Below are positions 7,184 to 15,759 of a DNA stretch of 36,114 bases, in pieces. Position 1 is the first letter of the stretch, and each line of letters starts with the position of its first letter. Position numbers and translations under genes: made by a program. Below the pieces are notes generated by a model. It saw only the letters and a program-made list of their open reading frames with translations. It was not told the origin of the DNA and did not search any database. Source of the DNA: Butyrivibrio sp. (GTDB lineage Bacteria > Bacillota > Clostridia > Lachnospirales > Lachnospiraceae); assembly GCF_015056685.1 (NCBI RefSeq), contig NZ_SVFW01000003.1, positions 114,623-150,736 of the forward strand, read 5' to 3'.

Positions 7184-7259
7184 CCGCCCCGAACTGGCAT
7201 TCATGGCGGTTAAAATCTTTTAACTAACGTAATGACAAAGCGGGGTTACCGCTTTCTTT
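7165..7259 (-). ncRNA. Candidate antisense RNA antitoxin to the small toxin
   Basis: A transcript starting near 7259 on the minus strand would form a 7-pair hairpin (AAAGCGG/CCGCTTT, 7255-7237), then run through AACCGCC...GGCGGTT (7211-7182), which is a bidirectional hairpin shared with the end of the toxin mRNA and followed on the minus strand by ATTTCTTT. It would therefore be about 90-100 nt and complementary to the 3' end of the toxin message, as in the TxpA/RatA arrangement. The ends are estimates. Confidence 0.6.
7182..7211. terminator. Bidirectional terminator shared by toxin mRNA and antisense RNA
   Basis: AACCGCC (7182-7188) pairs with GGCGGTT (7205-7211). On the plus strand AAAATCTTTT follows; on the minus strand ATTTCTTTAT follows. 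The hairpin begins at the toxin stop codon. Confidence 0.65.
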
Positions 7260-7265
7260 ATCTCA

Positions 7266-7293
7266 ATTATAACAAACCATTTTCCTTTTTCAA
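7266..7293 (-). promoter_or_regulatory. Promoter of the antisense RNA
   Basis: On the minus strand TTGAAA (7293-7288) and a consensus TATAAT (7271-7266) are 16 bases apart. There is no coding frame behind it before the toxin gene, which supports a small RNA product. Confidence 0.7.
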
Positions 7294-7375
7294 CATTCAA
7301 TTTATATTTTCGCAGATGTTTCGGTATTTTTACGAATCTGCTTGTCATAGGCGGCAGTAAACTCACTATCTCTCT

Positions 7376-7828
7376 TTATAGCTGCCCAAGCATCTTTTGT
7401 GCATCATCTGCAGCTTTAACTTTATCATCAGCTCTGATAATTATTCCTTCTTCATCAATCAGATATGTCGTTCTGACAATTCCCATGGATACCTTTCCAT
7501 AGTTCTTTTTCTCTTTCCATACATCGTAAGCTTCTATCACCTTACGCTCAGGATCTGCCAGTAGAGTAAATGCAAGGCCATATTTTTCTTCGAACTTCTT
7601 GTGCGATGCCACTGTATCCTTACTAACTCCAAGTACGACAGCGCCTTTTTCCCTAAACTGAGGATACCTTTCTGAAAAGCCGCAAGCCTGCTTGGTACAA
7701 CCGGAAGTGTTGTCCTTAGGATAAAAATACAAAATAACCTTCTTACCTCTATAATCCTTTAGAGAATGCATTGTCCCGTTCTGATCAGGGAGTTCAAAAT
7801 CAGGTGCTTTGGTTCCTACTTCTAACAT
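7376..7828 (-). CDS. bcp: Thiol peroxidase, Bcp/PrxQ type peroxiredoxin
   Basis: A 150-residue cytoplasmic peroxidase that reduces hydrogen and organic peroxides using thioredoxin. The N-terminal VGTKAPDFELPDQNG and the active site YFYPKDNTSGCTKQACGF give the peroxidatic Cys44 and the resolving Cys49, the C-x4-C pattern of the BCP subfamily. The conserved Arg is in VRTTYLID near residue 118. Length is typical. The ATG at 7826-7828 is preceded by AAGGAGG. It is likely a single-gene unit protecting the anaerobe from oxygen exposure. Confidence 0.95.
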   Translation of the reverse strand: MLEVGTKAPDFELPDQNGTMHSLKDYRGKKVILYFYPKDNTSGCTKQACGFSERYPQFREKGAVVLGVSKDTVASHKKFEEKYGLAFTLLADPERKVIEAYDVWKEKKNYGKVSMGIVRTTYLIDEEGIIIRADDKVKAADDAQKMLGQL

Positions 7829-7940
7829 TGATAGCCTCCTTTCGAATTGAGTTTAATATATAAAAAAGTCTGTCTTCTTGCCGTTTCTTCATAAATACAC
7901 GCACGTCCTTCGACTCTTCAAGATCAAGGGGGGCATCGTA

Positions 7941-8735
7941 TTATAAGCTGTAATTCTTTGAACTTATCACTTTATATTTTCCTTCAAATACTTCGCTGCA
8001 GATCCTAAGTTCCAGTTCCTGCCTATGCTTGAAATGATCAAGTAGTGCCGAAGTCCCTGCCACTTTCTTTTCTATAGCATAAGGTGAACTGTCAAAATAC
8101 CTCATCATAAGCGGAAACCACATTTCATTTCCATTATCATCTGAGCGCTCTTTTCTTATAATATCGATATTGGATGCTATATCATCTGTTTTCAGATACA
8201 ATATCTGATATTTCCTGCCGGTAAGAGTCTCTTTTACCTTCCTATAAAAATCGATGATCTCTTCGTCAGTGCATTTCTGGAACAGGATCATATCCTCAAC
8301 AATGTTCTGAAAAATGGAGCATTCGAAGATGTACTTATCTGCGTTCCAGTTCCTAAAACGCTTCAAAATAATATCTTTAAAGCTGTCTTTGTCAATACGC
8401 CCGTTATAGATTTCATACTGCTCCAGATCCTTATGAAATCCCGGAATATCAGTAATGATCTGGGTATAACAGATTATCATATGATCATCTGCCGTGGGAC
8501 TTGTGTCTGTAAAGCTCTTTTCCTCAAAGCTTTTTTCTTCTATCTCACTGCGGATATCACTGTATTTATCAAGAATCTCACTATACTTTCTCTTATCAAC
8601 ATAGGCGCACCAAGCCAGCTCCACCGGTGAATAATCGCCTTCACGTATAGCCTTATAATCAGTATATTTCTCGGAAAGTTTTCTTACAAGCGTACTCTTG
8701 CCACTTCCCTGAAGCCCTTCAATAAAATAATTCAT
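7941..8735 (-). CDS. P-loop NTPase, kinase-like, of unknown function
   Basis: A 264-residue soluble protein with a Walker A motif at the extreme N-terminus (GLQGSGKST, residues 7-15) after the strand MNYFIE, as in nucleoside and shikimate-type kinases. The segment KYIFECSIFQNIVEDMILF may correspond to the second strand and substrate-binding region of such kinases. Similar proteins are frequent in Clostridia, but I know of no established function. The ATG at 8733-8735 is favoured over a TTG two codons upstream because AAGGAG is six bases before it. The ABC-F gene lies upstream on the same strand about 80 bases away. Confidence 0.8.
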   Translation of the reverse strand: MNYFIEGLQGSGKSTLVRKLSEKYTDYKAIREGDYSPVELAWCAYVDKRKYSEILDKYSDIRSEIEEKSFEEKSFTDTSPTADDHMIICYTQIITDIPGFHKDLEQYEIYNGRIDKDSFKDIILKRFRNWNADKYIFECSIFQNIVEDMILFQKCTDEEIIDFYRKVKETLTGRKYQILYLKTDDIASNIDIIRKERSDDNGNEMWFPLMMRYFDSSPYAIEKKVAGTSALLDHFKHRQELELRICSEVFEGKYKVISSKNYSL

Positions 8736-8818
8736 ATACAACTCCTTTCGAAATGGTCTCTGGGGGCGGAGGCAATGTCATTTAGATAAGCCCGTCCACA
8801 AGGTTCATCGCACCGTCT

Positions 8819-9134
8819 CTATTCAAGCCCATTCTCTGTCAATGTGTAGACCTTCGTACAAACCTCATCTATGTATTTCCTGTCGTGCGAGATGCTGATA
8901 ACAGCTCCCGGGAAAAGAGATATCATCTTCCTGATTACTGGCCCTGACAGGGGTGAGAAGTTTCGCGTTGGTTCATCCAAAATAAGAACATTCGCATCAG
9001 ATAAGCTCATTTTAAGTAGAAGCACCTTTGCTTTCTGCCCGCCCGACAACTCTCTTATAGGGTGGTCCATCTCATCCGCTGTATATTTGAGTGATCCAAG
9101 ATAAGTCCTAATGCGGGTCCGTACTTTCTTATCT
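8819..9134 (-). pseudogene. C-terminal fragment of an ABC-F ATPase interrupted by an IS110 element
   Basis: This is the end of the second ATPase domain: KKVRTRIRTYLGSLKYTADEM, signature ELSGGQKAK, Walker B VLILDEPTRNFSP and the switch histidine in SISHDRKY. The open frame continues upstream to 9253, but those residues are read from the mobile element and are not part of the protein. Removing the element and one copy of its CT core joins this exactly in frame with the fragment at 10679-11892 (VEFLDETD then KKVRTR), giving 1530 bases and a 509-residue protein. ABC-F proteins act on ribosomes, in translation rescue or antibiotic protection. On its own this piece lacks a Walker A and any start signal. 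Confidence 0.9.
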
Positions 9135-9189
9135 CCTCGTATTATATAGTCATACCCATTCTTTACCTTTTCTATAGGTATCAGGTATG

Positions 9190-9340
9190 CTGTTGAAGAT
9201 GCTGTGGATTGGTTTAATCTCCTACCGCATAGACGGTTTGAAACAGACTCCAACCACAGCCTCTTTGTCCCAATGTTAATCAGTTAGATACCGCATGACG
9301 GTTTATGTAGAACGAGGTTACATCGGCAGAGAGCCCTGTG
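9190..9340 (+). ncRNA. Bridge RNA of the IS110 element
   Basis: Two internal-loop hairpins are visible. Target loop: GCTGTGG-A-TTGG (9201-9212) pairs with CCAACCACAGC (9250-9260), with an inner ACCG/CGGT stem. Its right strand has TGAAACAG (9239-9246), exactly complementary to CTGTTTCA at the right side of the insertion site (10677-10684); its left strand TTTAATCT (9213-9220) matches the left flank TCTTATCT (9127-9134) at 6 of 8 positions. Donor loop (about 9273-9323): also with an ACCG/CGGT inner stem; ACGAGG (9312-9317) is complementary to the left end CCTCGT (9135-9140), and AGTTAG (9282-9287) is identical to the right end (10670-10675). RNA ends are estimates. Confidence 0.82.
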
Positions 9341-9382
9341 GATCGACAGCAGCATCAAATACTCTAAAGGAGGATCATGTGT

Positions 9383-10555
9383 ATGATCTATGTTGGCATT
9401 GACGTTGCAAAGGATAAGCATGATTGCTGTATCCTCGGTTCAGATGGTGAGATTTTGTTCTCTCCATTCACTATCCAGAACACGTTACAGGGATTTGACG
9501 AACTGTATGAGAAGGTCTGGTCATTAACCCAAGACCTTGATGAAATAAAAGTAGGTCTCGAGGCTACCGGACATTATCATCTCAATCTTCTGCGTTCGCT
9601 CCTTGATAACGGCCTGGCCAGCTATGTTATCAACCCGTTACATACAAATCTTTTCAGAAAAGGTCAGAGCCTTAGAAAGACGAAAACGGATAAAGTCGAC
9701 GCTGATTCGATTGCTATGATGTTATTAACCGATAGGACACTCAAGCCCTACTCAGACACATCATACCACAACGAAGAATTAAAGTCGCTCACGAGATACA
9801 GGTTTGACAAAGTCCAAGAGCGTGCTAAGCTCAAAACATCTGTCTCCAGACTTGTCAGCATTCTGTTCCCTGAATTGGAAAAACTCGTCCCTACACTCCA
9901 TATGGCTTCCGTCTATGCTCTCCTCTCTGAGTTCCCCGGAGCTTCGTTTGTAGCCTCATCGCATCTGACTCGTCTTAAGCATCTTCTCTATGAAGCATCC
10001 AAAGGGCATTACGGACGTGATGAGGCAATCTCTATTCGTGAAGCCGCCATTTCTTCCGTAGGAGCGGTAATACCAGCGAAATCTATGGAACTAAAGCACA
10101 CTATCCATCTCATTGAAGTGCTTTCTGATGAGATCAATGAAATAGAAACAGCAATCAATTCCATCATGGATACACTAGAATCTCCAATTACAACTATCCC
10201 CGGAATTAAGAATCGAATGGGGGCTATGATCCTTGCTGAAGTAGGCGATTTCTCACGTTTCGAAAACGCAGATCAGATCCTTGCCTACGCAGGACTCTCT
10301 CCTTCGACTTACCAATCCGGACAACTGACTTCTTCCTATTCCCATATGGAAAAACGTGGTTCCCGTTATCTGCGGTATGCTTTGTTCAATGCCACGATAT
10401 ACGTCTGCGCTTGGAATCCAATATTTAATGCTTATCTTGCCAAAAAGAGAGCGGAGGGCAAGCATTACTATGTTGCCGTTTCGCATGCCTGTAAGAAGCT
10501 TGTCAGGATGATCTATCGGATGCAACTTACCGGCGAACCCTATCGAGCAGCATAA
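9383..10555 (+). CDS. IS110-family transposase (DEDD recombinase)
   Basis: A 390-residue recombinase. The N-terminal RuvC-like DEDD domain has D7 (MIYVGIDVAK), E60 (VGLEATGHYH) and D104/D107 (KTDKVDADSI); a coiled middle follows, then the Tnp domain with the nucleophile Ser312 in AGLSPSTYQSGQ and RGSRYLRYAL. These are the hallmarks of IS110-type enzymes, which use a bridge RNA to pair donor and target. AAAGGAGG lies nine bases before the ATG at 9383; the ATG at 9377 is too close to it. The non-coding region with the bridge RNA lies upstream, as in the IS110 rather than the IS1111 group. The gene is intact and lies opposite to the gene it interrupts. Confidence 0.95.
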   Translation: MIYVGIDVAKDKHDCCILGSDGEILFSPFTIQNTLQGFDELYEKVWSLTQDLDEIKVGLEATGHYHLNLLRSLLDNGLASYVINPLHTNLFRKGQSLRKTKTDKVDADSIAMMLLTDRTLKPYSDTSYHNEELKSLTRYRFDKVQERAKLKTSVSRLVSILFPELEKLVPTLHMASVYALLSEFPGASFVASSHLTRLKHLLYEASKGHYGRDEAISIREAAISSVGAVIPAKSMELKHTIHLIEVLSDEINEIETAINSIMDTLESPITTIPGIKNRMGAMILAEVGDFSRFENADQILAYAGLSPSTYQSGQLTSSYSHMEKRGSRYLRYALFNATIYVCAWNPIFNAYLAKKRAEGKHYYVAVSHACKKLVRMIYRMQLTGEPYRAA

Positions 10556-10678
10556 TCTATTTTTTCCCTTTTCTGGTTGAGCACCCTTATGGATGCTCTG
10601 TTTGTCATGCAGTTTTCAAGGTACTGATTTATCTGAACGAATCACTTCGTTTCATGCTTGACATTTAATAGTTAGTCT

Positions 10679-11892
10679 GTTTCATCAAGAAACTCCACAG
10701 GCGTCACATTAAGATCAATAAGCTCCTCATAGTTTTGTGGCATGTACTGAACTTTTATATCACTCCTTGCAAGAAGCTCTTTGACCATCTTCTTTAGAAG
10801 AGTCGTCTTTCCAACTCCGTTAGTTCCAACAATGCAGATTTTCTCAGGTCCTCTTACTCTCAGAAATATATCTTTTGCCAAAATTTTCGTATTATCCGGA
10901 GTTCTCAGTTCATCAAGGCTATACTCTATAACAGTCTTGCCAGCAGGCATCCTGGCATCATCAGATCCCAGCTTAAAAAATATTGCTTCCTCCTGCTCAG
11001 GCATCTTAGTCATATTCTCATCTTCCTTTTCAAAGCGCTTTCCCATGGCCTTAACAGTGTGCATCTTGTCCTTTAGATTTTTACCCTCAGCTGGCGATTG
11101 CCTTGAAACATTCGAAAGAGCATGCTCTACACTGTTATATACTCTTGCATACTTCTCATCTCGGCGCTTTTTCTCTTTCCTGTCATTAAGCGCCTGCTGT
11201 TCCTGCCTCTGGAAGTCCTCAGCTCTTTTTTCTATATAATTCCTGTAACTGTCCCTGACGATCGTGTACCTGCTCTTAGTCTTCCTCATGATCTGCTCAA
11301 TATGAATCACCACATTGGCAGTATTCTCGATAAGAGTCTCATCGTGAGATATGAACAAAGCTATGTGCTCCCACCCATTTATAAGCCTCTCCAGAAGTTC
11401 CAGCGTACTGATGTCTATATCGTTTGAAGGCTCGTCCAAAAGGAGAACTGTTGGCTTATCCATCAGTATTCTTAACAGCTGAGCCTTTACTTTCTCGCCG
11501 CCGGACAGACTTCCCATATTCTGGTCGCTGTAAAAAAAGTCTACGGGTATCCTGAATTCCTTAGCCAGTTCCGCTAGTTCTTTTGGATCCTTGTCAAAAA
11601 AGAGATTGGCCTCTGAGAAATACTCATATAGTGTCTTATCTTTATCTGCATCCGGCAGTTCCTGAGGAAGGTACCCCAGAACTTCCCCTGAAGTTATAAG
11701 TTCTCCCTCGCATTCTGTATATTCTTCGGCCATTGACGGATCATATATCCACTTCATAAGGGTAGACTTTCCATTGCCCTCTTCTCCTATGATAACTGCC
11801 TTATCTTTGTCATTTAATGTTAGATTGAATTTCTCAAGAATAATCCTAAAATCTTTGCGATGTGTTATAGTTAAGTCTTTAATCTGCAGCAT
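10679..11892 (-). pseudogene. N-terminal fragment of the interrupted ABC-F ATPase
   Basis: The protein begins MLQIKDLTITHRKDF and includes a full first ATPase domain: Walker A GEEGNGKST, signature GSLSGGEKVK, Walker B VLLLDEPSNDID and the histidine in LFISHDE. A long, charged inter-domain linker follows, then the second Walker A GTNGVGKTT. It stops one codon inside the IS element (TAA at 10672-10674), before the second signature and Walker B. The ATG at 11890-11892 follows AGGAGG. A truncated protein of about 406 residues might still be made, but with only one complete ATP site; ABC-F function needs both. The rest of the gene is at 8819-9134. Confidence 0.92.
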
Positions 11893-12152
11893 GTATCGCC
11901 TCCTGTTCTGCTGCCTAAAATACCAAAATGAGCCTACCTTGCATACGCAAAATAGACTCACACAAATAGACCCACTAATACAGTAAGGCTAAGAATGCAT
12001 GATAATCCAGTTTAAGCGTACACAAAACAGCCACTATAAGCAGCCTTCAAAAAATTATGTGTTCACTCAAGCTAAATTATCTAATAAACATTCCTTCACC
12101 TAAACGCAAAAGCGCTCTTTCTTTATATTTTCAAATTATATTCATGATAACA

Positions 12153-14297
12153 TCAGGCATAAGCTGATGCAATATGATTATTACCTAGCTTCAAAACACT
12201 TACTCCATATCCAGGAAGGGTTATCATTCCTGAAGCATCTTCCCCTTTGAATACATCAAGCGCTTTTCCTTTAATTATGAAGTTCTTGACATCCTTTGAA
12301 TAGTTAAGTATAAATGCGAATTGATTATCTCCATCCCCTCTAACAGCAAGTTCAAGTTCCTCAGGCAGTTCCAGATATTCTCTATATGGGTTCTTAACTC
12401 CGAGCTTGTCAAAAAAGACTTCAACTGACTCTTCATTGAAGGCGCTGCCATAATAATATACTTCACCCTTGCCGTATTTATTTACTGTTAGAGCTCCGTA
12501 TCCGCGATAATAATCATCTTCATATGTTGCCAAAACTTTGCAGTTTTGTCCACAATCCGCCTCTGATCCGGACTGGTTATCCACAGTGAGTTGGTCAGCA
12601 AATACACTTGCTGTAAATAATGTATCGTCCCACTTAATGTGGACATCACCTGTATCAGGTGCAATGTAGGTATACTCCGGGATATCACAGCCTGTAAGTG
12701 GTTTCAGCTTACCGGGAAGCTTCTCCATTGTGCACTTTCCGGTTATTTCCTTGTATCCACTTCTGCAGCCTATTACAAGCTTTCCGCCCTTCTCAACATA
12801 CTTTGTAAGAGCAGGTAAAAATCTATCATCAACAATTGTCATATGTGGATAGATCAAAAGATCATATTGGGAAAGCGTTTCAAATAGCAGCTCTGTATCC
12901 ACTTGTCCACCGGCATCATCTCTTCTGAGATATCCACTAAGATATACAAAATCAATCGGAGTATGAGTTCTTTGAGAAGCATTTATGATTGCCTTCTGGC
13001 TTTGCTCCTCAACACTTTTATGCCATACATCATACTCAGCATCCCAGACATTATCGCAGTCCTTAAGAACAGCAACTTTTGCAGCATACCTGCATCCTGC
13101 AACAGCTGATAATTTCTGCACTTTAGTGTTAATATCCGCAATCTCTTTTAACCTTCTGTTGTCTCTTCCGGAATAATCAAGGATTCCGTGCCAGTACATC
13201 TCCGTTCCGAAAGTCGCAGTTCTCCACCTGAAATAGCTGATAAAATCTGAGCCATGAGCAATTGACTGCATTGTCCACAAGGTGACCTGGCCAGGTCTTG
13301 GAGTAGGCGCTCCCATCCCGGAATTCCAGCCATTGGCGCCGGATTGCTGCTCCATAATGCCAAATATAGGTGATATTGATCTTGTCTCTGTAAGATGCCT
13401 GCTCCACTTTCTGTCTCTAAGCGCGTCTTCTGAAGGATCATATCCACCAAGAGTATAAGCAAAATTTGGATATGAATCATAGGTTATAAAATCAAGACTT
13501 TCGTCTCTCATCCTCTGATAATCCACATGTCCAAATATGCCGTTAGTTGTAATGAAGTCATCTTCTTTTTTATATTTACGGATTATGTCTGCCTGCATTT
13601 TAGCCCAGCTGCAGGCACTATCGGATACAAATCTGTAGTAGTCCAAAGTCTGATGAGGGTTCACAACTCCCTGAATAGTAGTTCTCGGAATGTGAACCTC
13701 GTTCCAGTCAGTATAAGTCTGGTTCCAAAAAACTGTTCCCCATGCCTCGTTTAATGCATCAAGACTCTTATATTTATTCTGCAGGAATCTGTTGAAGGCT
13801 TTATCATCACTTTCTGAGTAAAACTCGGCTATTTCACAGTTTATCTCATTATCAATCTGCCAGCCTATTACGCTTTTTCTTTTACCATAGTGCTCTGCAA
13901 ATTTCTCAACAATTATTGAAGACAACCTGCGATAATTTTCAGAATTGTAATTATAATGACGACGCATTCCATGCCTAAAAAGAACTCCATCTTTCCTTGC
14001 ATTTAATACATCAGGATATTTCTCAGATAGCCACGCCGGAGGCGTAGCAGTTGGTGTTCCCATGATCACCTGCATCCCAATTTCATCCGTCAGATCAAGG
14101 AACTCATCAAAGAAATCAAAGTTATAGTTACCTTCAGTAAGCTCAACCTTACTCCAGGCAAACTCTGCTATTCTAACTGTCTTTATCCCCACAGACAGCA
14201 TCCTTTCCAAATCCTCTCGCCACAGCGACTTATCCCAGTGCTCAGGATAATAACACGTTCCAAGAGTTATGCTTTCCCCGTTCAATATTTTTCTCAT
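12153..14297 (-). CDS. GH42 beta-galactosidase, intracellular
   Basis: A 714-residue glycoside hydrolase of family 42, which releases galactose from short beta-galactosides. The N-terminus LGTCYYPEHWDKSLWREDLERM is the family signature. The acid/base is Glu151 (GWQIDNEINC) and the nucleophile Glu316 (FGIMEQQSG), both in the TIM barrel; a trimerisation-type domain and a small beta domain follow. It has no signal peptide, so it acts on sugars already imported. The ATG at 14295-14297 follows GGGGAAGG. It is the last gene of a minus-strand run with the MATE exporter and RsmH-like genes, about 80 bases after the MATE stop. No clear terminator follows it; the 260 bases to the ABC-F start hold no gene I can support. 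Confidence 0.95.
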   Translation of the reverse strand: MRKILNGESITLGTCYYPEHWDKSLWREDLERMLSVGIKTVRIAEFAWSKVELTEGNYNFDFFDEFLDLTDEIGMQVIMGTPTATPPAWLSEKYPDVLNARKDGVLFRHGMRRHYNYNSENYRRLSSIIVEKFAEHYGKRKSVIGWQIDNEINCEIAEFYSESDDKAFNRFLQNKYKSLDALNEAWGTVFWNQTYTDWNEVHIPRTTIQGVVNPHQTLDYYRFVSDSACSWAKMQADIIRKYKKEDDFITTNGIFGHVDYQRMRDESLDFITYDSYPNFAYTLGGYDPSEDALRDRKWSRHLTETRSISPIFGIMEQQSGANGWNSGMGAPTPRPGQVTLWTMQSIAHGSDFISYFRWRTATFGTEMYWHGILDYSGRDNRRLKEIADINTKVQKLSAVAGCRYAAKVAVLKDCDNVWDAEYDVWHKSVEEQSQKAIINASQRTHTPIDFVYLSGYLRRDDAGGQVDTELLFETLSQYDLLIYPHMTIVDDRFLPALTKYVEKGGKLVIGCRSGYKEITGKCTMEKLPGKLKPLTGCDIPEYTYIAPDTGDVHIKWDDTLFTASVFADQLTVDNQSGSEADCGQNCKVLATYEDDYYRGYGALTVNKYGKGEVYYYGSAFNEESVEVFFDKLGVKNPYREYLELPEELELAVRGDGDNQFAFILNYSKDVKNFIIKGKALDVFKGEDASGMITLPGYGVSVLKLGNNHIASAYA

Positions 14298-14375
14298 TTG
14301 TTACCTTCCCCTTTTCCATTTGTAGTTGATTCGGTATTTATATTCCAAACCAAAGCCCCAAAAACTCATTACTTC

Positions 14376-15722
14376 TCACGCAAACACCTTAGTACGCCAT
14401 TTGCCCTTAAGATATCTTAAGACACAGCCAAGTCCTGTGATTGCCCAGGTAAGTCCGTTTGTATACCAGCATCCCCAAAGTCCAACGCCTGGTATAGCCA
14501 TGAGTATTGTTGCAAAGCCAATTCTTCCCACTACTTCAATAAGGCCATTTATAAGCGCAAAAGCCGCATCTCCAACACCGTTCAGCATTCCTCTGAATAC
14601 ATATATAAGTCCCAGCGTAAAATAGAATAAACTTGTTATCCTAAGCCCCCTTGCACCAATTCTGATAGCCTCAGCGTTAGGCGTAAAGAATCTTATTATA
14701 TTTTCTCCGAACGCAAACATAACTATGATCATTAGTATGCTAAATGCCGCAACAAGAAAAACGCTCTTGATACATCCACTTTTTACCCTGTCCAGTTTTT
14801 TGGCTCCTGCATTCTGTCCGGCAAAAGTTGAAACCGCAGTTCCAAGAGATCCAAATGGCTGCTGAACAAGCTGCTCAATCCTTCCTGTTGCTGTGTACGC
14901 TGCCATTACATTACTTCCAAAGCTGTTAACGACTCTCTGGAGGGCAACGCATGAAAATGCTATAAGGGCATTCTGAAGTGCAAGCGGAATACCAAGTCTT
15001 ACAGCTTTATCTATGATATCTGTGTTAAGTTCCTTATGGCTGGGATTAAGTTGAAGATATGGATTCTTTTTAACACCTACAGCTATGGAGCCTATCATGG
15101 CAATTGTCTGGGAAAAAACAGTTGCTATCGCCGCTCCCGCAACTCCCATATGAAGTCCTACTACTGTTACAAGATCCAGTACTACATTCACAAAGCATGC
15201 CACAACCAGAAAAATGAGCGGCGTCTTGCTGTCTCCAAGTGCCCTTAATATTGAAGAAATCATGTTATAAGCAGCAACCAAAAATGTGGCACCGCAAACT
15301 ATCCTCATATATAAGAGAGCATCTGCCATACATTCTTCCGGAGTATCCATAATTGTCAGAATTGGCCTTGCAAAGAACACACTTACAACACTCATGAGGA
15401 TACCTGCCACTAAGGTTATGTATATAGAGTTTCCCACAATCTTTTTTACATATTCATCTTTTCCTGCACCAAAATTCTGGGAAATCATAATACCAACACC
15501 GGCGCCCATACCCATGCAAAGGGAAAAGAATAAGAAATTCACGCTACCTACCGCTCCAATGGAAGCAAGGCCATATTCGCCGCCGAACTGGCCGACTATT
15601 ACTGTGTCCGCCAGATTATAAAATTGCTGGAACAGATTACCTAAAAGCATAGGAATAGTAAACTTGATAAGAAGCGCTATTTCATTGCCTTGTGTCATAT
15701 CGGTAACATATCGCTTTTCCAT
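14376..15722 (-). CDS. MATE family efflux transporter
   Basis: A 448-residue integral membrane protein with about 12 predicted helices in two related halves, the usual size for MATE/DinF-type antiporters, which export cationic drugs or metabolites using a sodium or proton gradient. The start is characteristic: MTQGNEIALLIKFTIPMLLG then FQQFYNLADTVIVGQFGG, with the repeat-half counterpart at VRLGIPLALQNALIAFSCVAL. The ATG at 15720-15722 follows GAGGAG. It starts 37 bases after the RsmH-like gene and is probably co-transcribed with it. The substrate cannot be read from sequence. Confidence 0.94.
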   Translation of the reverse strand: MEKRYVTDMTQGNEIALLIKFTIPMLLGNLFQQFYNLADTVIVGQFGGEYGLASIGAVGSVNFLFFSLCMGMGAGVGIMISQNFGAGKDEYVKKIVGNSIYITLVAGILMSVVSVFFARPILTIMDTPEECMADALLYMRIVCGATFLVAAYNMISSILRALGDSKTPLIFLVVACFVNVVLDLVTVVGLHMGVAGAAIATVFSQTIAMIGSIAVGVKKNPYLQLNPSHKELNTDIIDKAVRLGIPLALQNALIAFSCVALQRVVNSFGSNVMAAYTATGRIEQLVQQPFGSLGTAVSTFAGQNAGAKKLDRVKSGCIKSVFLVAAFSILMIIVMFAFGENIIRFFTPNAEAIRIGARGLRITSLFYFTLGLIYVFRGMLNGVGDAAFALINGLIEVVGRIGFATILMAIPGVGLWGCWYTNGLTWAITGLGCVLRYLKGKWRTKVFA

Positions 15723-15759
15723 AAAAACTCCTCAATACACCTCAATACAAATTTAATTG

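Larger units (their letters stand above)
9135..10678 (+). mobile_element. IS110-family insertion sequence (about 1.54 kb) within an ABC-F gene
   Basis: The ends are defined by rebuilding the broken gene: a CT dinucleotide occurs at 9133-9134 and 10677-10678, and keeping one copy restores a continuous ABC-F frame. There are no terminal inverted repeats and no target duplication longer than the CT core, as expected for IS110-type recombination. The element holds one transposase gene, a left non-coding end of about 250 bases with a bridge RNA, and a right end of about 120 bases. A TTGACA -35 box lies at 10658-10663, close to the right end; in the circular form it would face the left end, though the gap to TATTAT would be 20 bases, longer than ideal. 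Confidence 0.9.

Noticed and set aside
7941..8735. Identification as a specific nucleoside kinase
   Set aside because: Only the Walker A motif and general fold are clear; no diagnostic substrate-binding motif could be recognised.
9135..9253. Apparent N-terminus (MESVSNRLCGRR...) of the C-terminal ABC-F fragment
   Set aside because: These codons lie inside the left end of the IS110 element, over the bridge RNA. The true reading is the interrupted ABC-F gene joined across the element.
9135..10678. IS1111-type element with subterminal inverted repeats
   Set aside because: No inverted repeats were seen near the ends, and the long non-coding end with the bridge RNA is upstream of the transposase, as in the IS110 group.
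12903..13754. Several plus-strand frames of 60-75 codons over the GH42 gene
   Set aside because: They are shadow frames within a well-supported gene, with no ribosome sites or recognisable domains.
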